Positions 6,292 through 14,900 are shown, counted from the first letter of the stretch. The stretch: DNA of 15,070 nucleotides from a bacterium (GCA_024278345.1 JAJRTK010000518.1:1-15070); one strand, 5' to 3'. Program-made: numbers and translations. Notes: generated by a model from the sequence alone, not told the origin.

Positions 6292-8931
6292 ATGGCGGAA
6301 ATTCCCAAAAAATACAAGCACCTGGAAATCGAAAAGAAATGGCGTGGCCAGTGGGAAGGGTTGGGCATCTATCGATTCGATCCCGCTCGGAATCGAAGGG
6401 AAACCTTTGTCGTCGATACTCCTCCTCCCACGGTCTCCGGTTCGCTCCACATCGGCCACGTCTTCAGCTACACCCATCAGGATTTGATCGTTCGGTACCA
6501 GCGGATGCTGGGGAAAAATATCCACTACGGCATGGGCTGGGATGACAACGGCCTCCCCACTGAACGGCGGGTTCAGAACGTCTATGGTATTCGCTGCAAC
6601 GCCCGGCTCCCTTATGATGCCCAGTGGAAGCCCCAGCCCCGCAAGAAGAAGGCGCCCATCCGGGAAGTCTCACGGCGAAACTTCATCGAGGCTTGCGAGA
6701 TTCTCACGGCCGAGGATGAAAAGGCATTCGAGGAGCTTTGGCGGAGGTTGGCCCTCTCCATCGACTGGACCGAAACTTACCAGACCATCGACCGTTGGTG
6801 CCGCCGCGTCTCCCAGCAGTCGTTCCTGGATCTTGTGGAAAAGGGCCTTGTCTACCATAGCGACGCCCCCACGATGTGGGATGTGGACTTCAAGACCGCC
6901 GTGGCTCAAGCTGAAGTGGAGGATCGGGAGCGCCCCGGTTTCATGAGCGAGGTCCGCTTCGGGGTGGAGGGTGGAGGCGAGCTCAGGATCGCCACCACGA
7001 GGCCGGAGCTGCTGGGAGCCTGTATCGCCGTCGTTGCGCACCCCGATGACAGCCGGTATCGGGAGCTGTTTGGGAAGACCGCCATCACGCCGATCTATGG
7101 AGCGAAAGTTCCCATCCTGGCCGCCGAACACGCCGATCCCGAGAAGGGAACCGGCATCCTGATGGTCTGTACCTTCGGGGACGCCCATGATGTTCACTGG
7201 TGGAAACAGTCCGGGTTGCCCCTCAAACAGGTGATCGGCATGGATGGCTGCATCCTGCCTTTGCCCTTGGGAGAGGCGCCCTTCGAAAGTGTCAATTCCG
7301 AGGCGGCGGCAGCGCAGCACCGACAGATTGCCGGGCTGTCGGCCTGGAAGGCGAAGCTCAAGGTCCTGGAGATCCTGGCACAAGAGGGCACCGGTCCCGG
7401 AGGCGCCGGGGCGGCATTGGTGGGCGAGCCCGTGAAGATCAGCCACCCGGTTCGCTTCTACGAGAAAGGAGACCGGCCCCTGGAGTACATCCCCACCCGC
7501 CAGTGGTTCGTCAAGCTCTTGGAGCACAAGGCCGAGCTGGTGGAGCAGGGCCAGAAGATCCAGTGGCACCCGGAGATGATGCGCATCCGCTACCAGCGCT
7601 GGGTAGAGGGATTGAACCAGGACTGGTGCATCAGCCGCCAGCGCTATTTCGGCGTGCCCTTTCCCGTTTGGTATCCGGTGCGGGAGGATGGGGCCATCGA
7701 CTATGAAGCGCCGATCTACGCTTCGGTGAAGAGCCTTCCCATCGACCCGCTGGAACAGGTGGCGCCGGGATACGAAAAAGAAGAGCGGGATCGGCCTGGC
7801 GGCTTCACGGGCGATCCAGATGTCATGGACACGTGGGCGACCTCCTCGCTGACACCCCAAATCCAGAGCCGTTGGGGAAGCGAGCCTCAGCGGCATGAAA
7901 AACTCTTTCCCATGGATATCCGGCCCCAAGCTCACGAGATTATCCGCACCTGGGCCTTTTACACCATCGTGAAAGCCTGGATGCACGAGGGTGAGATTCC
8001 GTGGAAGCACGCGGTGATCAGCGGCTGGATCCTTGATCCCGACCGAAAGAAGATGAGTAAGTCCAAGGGGAATGTCGTGACGCCGGTGAAGCTCCTGGAA
8101 CGGTATTCGGTGGACGCGGTGCGGTACTGGGCGGCTCGGGCACGCCTTGGCACCGATACGACCTACGACGAAAAGGTCTTCAAAGTAGGCAAGCGTCTGA
8201 CGACGAAGATCTTCAACGCCTGCCGCTTTGTGGCCATGCAGCTTGGCCGGGTTGGCGCGGACCGGGAGCATCCTTGCGCGGAACAGATCTCCCACCCTTT
8301 GGATCTGGCCGTGGTCGATTATCTTGCCGGAGCCATCGTCCTAGCGACGGAGGCATTCGAGAGTTTTGAATATGCCGTGGCGCTCCAGCGGGCCGAAGAG
8401 GCATTTTGGGCATTTTGCGATCACTACGTCGAATTGGCAAAGCTTCGCTCTTATTCGGATGATCCGGGGCCGGAGCGAGATTCGGCCATCGCCACCCTCC
8501 ATTTCGGGATGAGTGCGTTACTCCGGCTTTTGGCCCCTATACTTCCCTACGTTACCGAGGAGTGCTGGTCCTGGTGGCTTGCCCGGGCGGGCAGAGAGGC
8601 GTCGATTCATACCAGCCCGTGGCCCCAACGGTCCGAGTTTGCCGCGGCGGGAGCCGAGGCTGGCGCTGCCCGGGCGTTTACCGCGGCTGTGGCCGTGATG
8701 ACCGAGATCCGCGGCGCCAAGAGCAGGGCTCGAAAAACTCTCAAATGGCCGGTAGCCAAACTGGAAGTCATGGGATCCGCCGAAAAAATCGAAGCGCTGC
8801 GCCGCGTGTTGGACGACGTGGGCCGCGCGGGCTGGGTCGAGGCCGGCGGCATGGATCTCATGGAGGGAGCGCCACCGGAGGGGCAGGATTTTGCCGTAAC
8901 GGTGACGCTGGCGGATCCCGTGGAGGAATAG
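6292..8931 (+). CDS. valS: Valine--tRNA ligase
   Basis: Cytoplasmic class I aminoacyl-tRNA synthetase that activates valine and charges tRNA-Val. The Rossmann core carries HIGH at residues 53-56 and KMSKS at 587-591. The editing domain that hydrolyses mischarged Thr-tRNA has ATTRPEL at 234-240. An anticodon-binding helical domain follows from about residue 630. At 879 residues it lacks room for the long C-terminal coiled-coil arm of typical bacterial enzymes. The sequence GWDDNGLPTE after the HIGH region places it with the archaeal-like subtype, also known from some actinobacteria, and not with the common GTDHAGIATQ type. ATG 6292 is preceded by GGAG at 8 bases. It is probably co-transcribed with the exporter gene 109 bases downstream. 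Confidence 0.95.
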   Translation: MAEIPKKYKHLEIEKKWRGQWEGLGIYRFDPARNRRETFVVDTPPPTVSGSLHIGHVFSYTHQDLIVRYQRMLGKNIHYGMGWDDNGLPTERRVQNVYGIRCNARLPYDAQWKPQPRKKKAPIREVSRRNFIEACEILTAEDEKAFEELWRRLALSIDWTETYQTIDRWCRRVSQQSFLDLVEKGLVYHSDAPTMWDVDFKTAVAQAEVEDRERPGFMSEVRFGVEGGGELRIATTRPELLGACIAVVAHPDDSRYRELFGKTAITPIYGAKVPILAAEHADPEKGTGILMVCTFGDAHDVHWWKQSGLPLKQVIGMDGCILPLPLGEAPFESVNSEAAAAQHRQIAGLSAWKAKLKVLEILAQEGTGPGGAGAALVGEPVKISHPVRFYEKGDRPLEYIPTRQWFVKLLEHKAELVEQGQKIQWHPEMMRIRYQRWVEGLNQDWCISRQRYFGVPFPVWYPVREDGAIDYEAPIYASVKSLPIDPLEQVAPGYEKEERDRPGGFTGDPDVMDTWATSSLTPQIQSRWGSEPQRHEKLFPMDIRPQAHEIIRTWAFYTIVKAWMHEGEIPWKHAVISGWILDPDRKKMSKSKGNVVTPVKLLERYSVDAVRYWAARARLGTDTTYDEKVFKVGKRLTTKIFNACRFVAMQLGRVGADREHPCAEQISHPLDLAVVDYLAGAIVLATEAFESFEYAVALQRAEEAFWAFCDHYVELAKLRSYSDDPGPERDSAIATLHFGMSALLRLLAPILPYVTEECWSWWLARAGREASIHTSPWPQRSEFAAAGAEAGAARAFTAAVAVMTEIRGAKSRARKTLKWPVAKLEVMGSAEKIEALRRVLDDVGRAGWVEAGGMDLMEGAPPEGQDFAVTVTLADPVEE

Positions 8932-8975
8932 TGATCACGGTTCACCGGTCCCCGGATGGCCGAGCCTGGACACGA

Positions 8976-8998
8976 TTCGCCGGTCACCGGCTGGCGAA
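8976..8998 (+). other. Stem-loop between valS and the exporter gene
   Basis: TTCGCC (8976-8981) pairs with GGCGAA (8993-8998) and the loop contains the palindrome GGTCACC. It has no T tract. It sits in the 109-base gap of the probable valS-exporter operon, where it could affect mRNA processing or expression ratio. Confidence 0.35.
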
Positions 8999-9040
8999 GC
9001 TTGGACTTGACCCCGTGGAGTCGAGGTAGAGGAGGTGCGC

Positions 9041-11350
9041 ATGATGTGGCAACGGCGGTTCGTGGCCTGGATCCTTGGCCACCGGCTCGTAGTTCTTGGG
9101 GCAGTGGGCTTCCTGTCCGCGGTTGCCTTCTGGTTTGCACTGTCGGTTCATTTCGACAGCTCTATCGAAATCTGGTTTTTGGAGGATGCCCCCGACCTTG
9201 TGAGCTACCGCGAGTTCCTGGATCGATTTCAGGGGGACGAGGTGACGGCCGTGGGCATTTTCGCCGATGACGTCTTCGATCCAAAAGTGCTGGCGGTGAT
9301 TGATCGGATCACGGCTGGCGCTGAGGAGGCGCCCTTCGCGAAGCGTGTCCGATCTTTGACCAACGTGGATGTTTTTTCCTCGGAGGAGGGAGGAATCGAC
9401 ATCGCTCCTCTCATGGAGGAGTTGCCGCAAACCGCCGAGCAGGCGGCCAAAGTGCGAAAACGAGCCCTGGCGAATCCGTTGCTCCGGGGCAACTTGGTCT
9501 CTGATGACGGCAAGGTCGCGACGGTCATTGTGGAGCTCGATCATGAAGGCGCGACGGTGGATGGCAAGATCGCGCAAACGACGGTGATCCGGCGGCTTTG
9601 CGAGAAGGAAGCCCAAAGCGGCCTCAAGATCCTTCTCACCGGCACTCCGGTTTTTGATGACGCTTTCTTTCGCTATAGCGAGCGGGATTCCAAGCTGTTT
9701 GGGCCGATCATGGTGCTCGCGGTGCTGCTCACGAGTTTCATCGTTTTCCGCCGCTGGTCAGCGGTGATGATTCCCTTCTCCGTCGTCGTGCTGGCCTCCC
9801 TCTGGAACTTCGGAGTCATGGGCTTTTTCGATCTCCGGGTCAACGTTCTCACAGGGGCGCTGATCCCCCTGTTACTGGCCGTGGGCATCGCGGATTCCAT
9901 CCATGTTTTGGCGGACTACTACCAAGAGCTGGCTCGGGGCGTTCCCCGGGAGTGCGCCGTGGAAATCAGCGTCGCGCAGCTTCTGCTTCCCTGCTTCTTC
10001 ACCAGTTCCACGACGGCGGCAGGCATGCTCTCCCTCTTGGTGAGCAATCTCAAGCCGGTCCGCGAATTCGGTTACCTCGCCGCTTTTGGAGTGACCGTCG
10101 CCTTCGCGTTGAGCGTCACCCTTGTACCGGTCTTGCTGGACATGATGAAGGCGCCGGACCAGGAATACCTGGAGCGCCAGAAAGAGGGACACCTCCGCCG
10201 GTTGTTCCAGTGGCTCGGACGCCCGACGAAACGCCGCGCCTGGGCGGTGATCGTGGTGACAGCCCTGCTCGTTGTCGGGTCATTCTTGGTCCTGCCTTGG
10301 CTGGAAGTGGGCGCCAACCCCATGAACTATTTCAAGAAAAATGACCCCGTTCGAGTGCATACGGAGGAGTTCGACAAAGCTTTCGGCGGGAGTGCGTCCA
10401 TCGAAGTCCTTTTCAAGACTCCGAACCAGCAGTTCAAGGAGCCCGATTTCTTGACGCGACTGGATAGGCTGGAACGAGAATTGGAAGCTGAGTACCACGA
10501 GAGCATCCCCCGGGTGCTCTCCGCCGTCGATAGCCTCAAGGAGATGAATCGCGTCTTCCACGACGGGGATGAGAAGTTCTACCGGGTTCCGAAAACGCGG
10601 CCGCTGGCGGCTCAGTTTTACCTTCTCTTGGAGGGGGAAGACGACTTCGACGAAATGATCCAGGACGATTACAAGATCGGGCGCATGACCGTCCGCGTCA
10701 ATATGTCAGCCTCAGAGAGGGTTTCAAAGGACTTTCCCCTCATCGAAAAGAAACTGGAGGAGACCTTTCCAGAAAAGGACATCGAGGTGTCCGTCACTGG
10801 TTTCATCAAATTGATGAACGAGATGGAAAAATACCTGCTCCAAAGCCAACAGCGGAGCTTTCTCATCGCCTTCCTTGTGGTGACCGCCATGATGGCGATG
10901 CTCCTGACATCCGTGCGGTTGGGACTTTTCAGCTTGATCCCAAACCTCATCCCAATTCTCTTGGGACTGGCCTTCATGGCGGTGCTGGGGATTCCGCTGG
11001 ATCCGGGGACCGTGATGATCGGCAGCATCGCCCTCGGACTAGTGGTGGATGACACGGTCCACTTCCTCACACGCCTCAAGCGAAACATCAGGGCCGGAGG
11101 AACTTTGGAAGACGCCATGGAACAGTCCATGCACCAGACGGGAAGACCCATCGTCATCACCAGTGTCGTCCTGGCCATCGGCTTCTCGATTCTTCTCTTG
11201 GCCAGTTTTACGCCCAATATCTATTTTGGGTTGGTCTCCGCGATCATCGTGCTCCTCGCCGTCGTGGCAGACCTTGTCATCTTGCCCGCGGCCCTGGTCA
11301 TCATTCGGCCCAGCTTCCGCTTTGTTCGCCCTAGACATGACGCCGAGTGA
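9041..11350 (+). CDS. RND-superfamily (MMPL-type) exporter
   Basis: Inner-membrane transporter predicted to use the proton gradient to move a hydrophobic substrate, perhaps a lipid; the actual cargo is unknown. It has the usual duplicated layout: TM1 (about residues 10-35), a periplasmic domain, five clustered helices, a linker, then TM7, a second periplasmic domain and five more helices. Acidic residues of the relay helices are visible: Asp285 in GIADSIHVLADYY and Asp670/Asp671 in GLVVDDTVHFLTRLKR. Length (769 residues) fits the single-gene COG1033-like group. ATG 9041 is chosen because AGGAGGTG lies 4-5 bases upstream; ATG 9044 is equally possible, while the in-frame GTG 9035 overlaps that site. 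It ends 22 bases from the convergent nuclease gene. No membrane-fusion protein gene is adjacent. Confidence 0.88.
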   Translation: MMWQRRFVAWILGHRLVVLGAVGFLSAVAFWFALSVHFDSSIEIWFLEDAPDLVSYREFLDRFQGDEVTAVGIFADDVFDPKVLAVIDRITAGAEEAPFAKRVRSLTNVDVFSSEEGGIDIAPLMEELPQTAEQAAKVRKRALANPLLRGNLVSDDGKVATVIVELDHEGATVDGKIAQTTVIRRLCEKEAQSGLKILLTGTPVFDDAFFRYSERDSKLFGPIMVLAVLLTSFIVFRRWSAVMIPFSVVVLASLWNFGVMGFFDLRVNVLTGALIPLLLAVGIADSIHVLADYYQELARGVPRECAVEISVAQLLLPCFFTSSTTAAGMLSLLVSNLKPVREFGYLAAFGVTVAFALSVTLVPVLLDMMKAPDQEYLERQKEGHLRRLFQWLGRPTKRRAWAVIVVTALLVVGSFLVLPWLEVGANPMNYFKKNDPVRVHTEEFDKAFGGSASIEVLFKTPNQQFKEPDFLTRLDRLERELEAEYHESIPRVLSAVDSLKEMNRVFHDGDEKFYRVPKTRPLAAQFYLLLEGEDDFDEMIQDDYKIGRMTVRVNMSASERVSKDFPLIEKKLEETFPEKDIEVSVTGFIKLMNEMEKYLLQSQQRSFLIAFLVVTAMMAMLLTSVRLGLFSLIPNLIPILLGLAFMAVLGIPLDPGTVMIGSIALGLVVDDTVHFLTRLKRNIRAGGTLEDAMEQSMHQTGRPIVITSVVLAIGFSILLLASFTPNIYFGLVSAIIVLLAVVADLVILPAALVIIRPSFRFVRPRHDAE

Positions 11351-11372
11351 ATCCCCCGGGGACCCGCCAACC

Positions 11373-13826
11373 CTAGATCCAGCGTAGCTCCTCCAGGTGC
11401 GCCACCAGCCGCGTCGCCGCTTCGCGGCGGCCGGCCTTCTTGGTGGCTGCCTGCACGGGTCGAGCACTTTCTCGTGCAGAGCCAGGTGCCTCAGCCCAGG
11501 CGGTAATTTCAAACATCGGTTGGTGCGCCGGCCCCGCCAGCCGGGCCTCCTCATACCCAAAATCACGCAAAAGCCCTTTCTGCCGAGCTTCATTGAGCCG
11601 CATCCTGGGTTCTCCGCCCCCGCTTCCCTCCGATGCGGCCATGGCCAAGCCGGGCGACTCCACCGATCCACCGCCGGTTTCCGGTAAAGACCTGCCCAAA
11701 AGCTGCTCCAGGAGGTCGGCTGCCGCCGCCTGTTGGGCTGTCTTGCCTTTGGAAGCGCGGAATGCCTTACTTTGGATCTTCTGGCCGGAAAGCCGCAACC
11801 AGGCTCGCCCAACAAAACCACCAGGCACTGCCGTTTCCTCGATGGACGGAGCAGGAAGCTTGCGTTGCTGGCAGATCTCCAAGAGCCGCCCCTTTGGGTT
11901 CCTTAACTTGAGATCGGCCTCTTGCTCCGGGTCAACGGATAGGGCGTCGGGCGGATCGATCTTCTTCCGCAGGATCTCCAAGAGCTTCCGAGCCGCAAGC
12001 TGCTCCGCCACTTTCTCCGTATGCCCGCTCCGCACACCGCTGGACACGAGCTCTCCGCGGATCTGGATCTGGAGCTCGGCCACGGGGACTCCCTGGTGCA
12101 GTGTCGCAAGCTTTCGCGGCGGCTCGATGCGCAGCCTCTGGCATAGCTCCAAGAGCCGGCCCTTGGGGTTCTCGGCCTTGAGCTCCGATTCCCGCCGGAG
12201 CTCTTCCTCGGTGGGCTCGCCGCCGCCACCGGGCCTACTCCGCGGCCAAACCATCTGCCGCCGGTGATCGTCGCGGCGGCAGTGGCCACTCGCCTCCAGT
12301 GCCCGAGCAAAACGCTCCAGGACCTCCCCATGGACCGGGTGGCCAAACCAAGCTTCCCCAAGCTGATCGATCCGCAGAGCCACACCGCTTTCCCGGTCTA
12401 GAAGAGAGAGTACCTCGTCCGGCGAGGGAAGGCGGATCTCCCTGGTCACTCTCTTCTGCCGCCGCCGGGGATAGGAGCGCTCGAGCCGAGAGCCGTCCTC
12501 GCAAAGCACCACGTCCTTGACCTGGAGACTTCGGGCAAGGGCTTGCTTGGCCCCGCGATCCCCGTGAACGAGCAGGACTGTCTGGGGCCGCAAAGCCTGG
12601 ATGAGTCCCACCATCTGCATTCGATCAGCGTGGGCCGACAGGCTGTACGTTTCGAAGTGGCACCGCACCTCCACCATCCGTTCGCCCAACTTCAATTCCC
12701 GTGTTCCGGACGTTTGACGGGCAAGATTCAGCAGGTGCCGGCCAGGAGACTCCTCATCCTGGTAGCCGGTGATGAGGATGGCATCCTTGTCGTGACCAGC
12801 CAGCTCCCCGGCGTAGAAGGCTGACGGACCTCCTGAAAGCATGCCGCTAGAGGCGACGATGACGCAAGGGCCAGCCTGGAGGATCTCCTGGCGCTGCCGC
12901 GCCTCCCCCACGGCCTGAACCGAACCGGAGAAGAAGGGATGGCCGGCCTTCTGGCTCTCGTACAGAAGTTGCCGGCTCACGTACCGGTCGTGACTGGAAT
13001 AGACCTGGCAGACAGTCCGGACCATGCCATCCACGAAAACCGGCACTTGCGGGATCCGCCGATGGCGCAGCGCCTCCCGAAGGATCAACAGAATCTCCTG
13101 AGCACGTCCGATGGCGAAGGCGGGAATCAGAACGCGGCCGCCTTCCCCCAGAATCTCGGCGACCCGAGAAACCAGCCGTCGCTCCGCCGTTTTCCGGTCC
13201 GAGTGGAGCCGATTCCCATAGGTCGATTCCGTCACCAGAAGATCCACCGGCAACGTCGGCCGATCCAGGGCCGGAACCGTTCTCTGAGCACTGACGCTGT
13301 AATCCCCCGTCACCAGGATCGAGCCCGAGGGCGTCTCGAAATGCGCCATGGCCGCACCCAGAATATGGGACGCCGGCAGGAAGGTCAGCAGAACTTCGCC
13401 AAGGACCACGGAATGCCCATGCTGGAGCGGAACGAAAGCCGACAACATGGCATCCACCTGCTTTTCGCCGTAGACAGGAAGCTCTCCCTCCCGATCAGCC
13501 GCCATCTTCATGAGTCGCAGAGCATCTCGCTGAAGAATGCGAACCAGGTCGATTGTGGGAGGCGTCGCGTAAATGGGGGCGTGGGGAAAGGCCTCGTGCA
13601 ATACCGGAAGCGCCCCGCTATGGTCGCTGTGGGCGTGCGTCAGGACCACAGCGTCAAGCTCCCGGCCAGTCAAGGCATCCAGATCGGGTAAGGCATGACC
13701 TCTCTTGAAACGAATGCCACAATCCACCAAGATCGAGCGGCCAGCGACCTGGAGAAGGGTACTGGAAGCACCGATCTCGCTGGCTCCACCAAGAAAGCTC
13801 AATCTCAATCGCCCACCTCTGTCCAC
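11373..13826 (-). CDS. Beta-CASP metallo-beta-lactamase-fold ribonuclease with C-terminal dsRNA-binding-like domains
   Basis: Predicted zinc-dependent RNA endonuclease or exonuclease of the CPSF73/YSH1-like group. Counting from GTG 13826: HAHSDH at 64-69, Asp175 in TGDYS, TESTYGNR, beta-CASP motifs PAFAIGRAQE, SAHADR (His399) and LVHGD (His421). Family members usually end near residue 450. This one continues to 817 with a basic linker, then NPKGRLLELCQ...AEQLAARKLLEIL (about 553-622), NPKGRLLEICQ...AQQAAAADLLEQL (about 643-712) and LNEARQKGLL...KKAGRREAATRLVAHL (about 742-816). These look like three dsRBD folds, the third least certain. GTG 13826 has AAGGAG at 6 bases. The frame is open to GTG 14006, but those first codons lie inside repeat copy C. 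GTG 13874 is another option. Confidence 0.85.
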   Translation of the reverse strand: MDRGGRLRLSFLGGASEIGASSTLLQVAGRSILVDCGIRFKRGHALPDLDALTGRELDAVVLTHAHSDHSGALPVLHEAFPHAPIYATPPTIDLVRILQRDALRLMKMAADREGELPVYGEKQVDAMLSAFVPLQHGHSVVLGEVLLTFLPASHILGAAMAHFETPSGSILVTGDYSVSAQRTVPALDRPTLPVDLLVTESTYGNRLHSDRKTAERRLVSRVAEILGEGGRVLIPAFAIGRAQEILLILREALRHRRIPQVPVFVDGMVRTVCQVYSSHDRYVSRQLLYESQKAGHPFFSGSVQAVGEARQRQEILQAGPCVIVASSGMLSGGPSAFYAGELAGHDKDAILITGYQDEESPGRHLLNLARQTSGTRELKLGERMVEVRCHFETYSLSAHADRMQMVGLIQALRPQTVLLVHGDRGAKQALARSLQVKDVVLCEDGSRLERSYPRRRQKRVTREIRLPSPDEVLSLLDRESGVALRIDQLGEAWFGHPVHGEVLERFARALEASGHCRRDDHRRQMVWPRSRPGGGGEPTEEELRRESELKAENPKGRLLELCQRLRIEPPRKLATLHQGVPVAELQIQIRGELVSSGVRSGHTEKVAEQLAARKLLEILRKKIDPPDALSVDPEQEADLKLRNPKGRLLEICQQRKLPAPSIEETAVPGGFVGRAWLRLSGQKIQSKAFRASKGKTAQQAAAADLLEQLLGRSLPETGGGSVESPGLAMAASEGSGGGEPRMRLNEARQKGLLRDFGYEEARLAGPAHQPMFEITAWAEAPGSARESARPVQAATKKAGRREAATRLVAHLEELRWI

Positions 13827-13939
13827 ACGAATCTCCTTGCCATGGCCGAGTCTGCACAAAAAGTTCTGGTCCACCTTACCTTCGGCCTGCAAAGAAGCAA
13901 ATCCTTCTTCGAGGGCCTCTCTTTTCCAAACCGGTTTCT

Positions 13940-14006
13940 TTTCTTTGGGTTGAGTTCCGCTCCCGGCGCCGGCAATCCGTCCGGCGCCACTCGCCTTTTC
14001 ACCCAC
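13940..14006 (-). repeat. Dispersed hairpin repeat, copy C
   Basis: Best hairpin of the family: GGCGCCGG (13965-13972) and CCGGCGCC (13981-13988) pair perfectly over 8 bp around an 8-base loop. Flanks match copy B (GTTGAGTTCCGCTC read on the plus strand) and the A-rich tail matches copy D (AACCCAAAGAAAAGA). It lies in the leader of the nuclease gene or, if GTG 14006 is the start, inside its first 22 codons. Confidence 0.65.
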
Positions 14007-14088
14007 AACCTTTTCATTCTACAGCCATCGGGAATCAGCGTCCGTGAAGTGGAATCCGGCCCACTCCGGGAGCTTCCCTGCCATCAGT

Positions 14089-14180
14089 TAAAAAAAAACG
14101 CCGAAAAACGTCGGTTCTTGGCAAGGGAACCCACGAATGAGAGGTTTTCTCCAAATCCGGAGAAATGCCGAAAGAACCGA
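14089..14180 (-). promoter_or_regulatory. Strong structured RNA with T tract upstream of the nuclease gene
   Basis: TCGGTTCTTGGCA (14111-14123) pairs with TGCC (14166-14169) and AAGAACCGA (14172-14180): 13 base pairs with a 2-base bulge. Inside sits a second perfect stem, TTTCTCC/GGAGAAA (14146-14152 with 14159-14165). Read on the minus strand the structure is followed by CGTTTTTCGGCG and a run of nine T (14098-14090). This has the form of an intrinsic terminator or attenuator, upstream of the nuclease gene in its own direction. It could instead end a lost minus-strand transcript. Confidence 0.4.
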
Positions 14181-14321
14181 GGAAAAGAAAAAACTGGCCT
14201 GGAAGGTATGGGTAGCCCCTTTGACCCGTATCACCAGACCTGGAATAAATGGGGCGTAAGGAGCCTTTGGAGGGGGTGCGGCTCTTTTTGATCCGGGTGA
14301 TAGTGTAGAGGAATCAATAGG

Positions 14322-14663
14322 TTGGTGCGGGGTGGTTCTGAATCCCGTTTTCGAAAGTTGGCCACGAAGCTGGGTTCTTCCCAAGTCCAGAAGCTGAGCC
14401 AGCCGAAGAGTTCTTGTGGGTGGAAGGGCTCGAACTTCTCAGGCAGCTCGACCAAGATTGTCTTGATGCCCATGACCGGGGATTTGTGGGGGAAACCGTC
14501 GAAGGAGCCGCTGGCGTTGTTCGCCTCGGAGGCCGGTTGCAACAACGGGCTCTTGAGAGCCTGTTTGGGACCGTTCGGGTGAAGCGAATGGCGTACAGTG
14601 CGGAGGGCCACGATAGCCTCCGGCCCTCGGATTGGAAGTTGAATCTGCCTCCTGCTGGCTATC
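14322..14663 (+). pseudogene. Remnant of an ISKra4-family transposase N-terminus, frameshifted
   Basis: In one frame FRKLATKLGSSQVQKLSQ resembles the start of ISKra4-type transposases. The reading then continues in another frame (after about 14400) as GLELLRQLDQDCLDAHDRG, then LESLFGTVRVKRMAYSAEGHDSLRPSDWKLNLPPAGY. The last part corresponds to the conserved FGxVxVxRxxY...LxPxDxxLNLPP segment of that family. A frameshift near 14400 and loss of everything after LNLPP make it non-functional. Family assignment is from memory of the motif pattern. Confidence 0.55.
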
Positions 14664-14862
14664 GGAGCCGAGCTCTTGCACAAAACAGGCTGCCCTGGCG
14701 GCTTCGCATTGACTCGCCACTCTTGCTACCAGCGCCGCCCACTGGGAGGGCTCACCATCCGGCGAGTGCAATGCAAACGCTGTATGGCCGTATTCACCGT
14801 GCTTCCTCACTTTGTCATGAGGTATAGGGCCTTGACCGTGACCCAGGCCGAGCCGGCATTGA
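14646..14862 (+). pseudogene. Remnant of a second transposase, zinc-ribbon N-terminal segment
   Basis: Immediately after the ISKra4-like piece another frame reads GCPGGFALTRHSCYQRRPLG..., then RRVQCKRCMAVFTVLPHFVMRYRALT. This is the pattern of transposase N-terminal zinc ribbons (C-x-H-x-x-YQRR, C-x-x-C, TVLPxF-x-x-RYR). Only about 60 codons survive and they are cut by the 24-bp repeat at 14876. No functional element remains. The exact IS family is not assigned. Confidence 0.4.
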
Positions 14863-14875
14863 TAGGGTTGATCCC

Positions 14876-14899
14876 GGCCTCGGTCATGGTACCGGCCAC
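14876..14899 (-). repeat. 24-bp inverted repeat, right arm
   Basis: Exact reverse complement of 210-233 (core GGTCATGGTACC). It directly abuts the right-edge element beginning at 14901 and ends the second transposase remnant, which suggests it marks an insertion or rearrangement boundary. Confidence 0.7.
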
Positions 14900-14900
14900 C

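Noticed and set aside
6670-8295. 541-codon open frame on the minus strand
   Set aside because: It lies wholly inside valS, is rich in His, Arg and Pro, and shows no motif; a shadow of the GC-rich coding strand.
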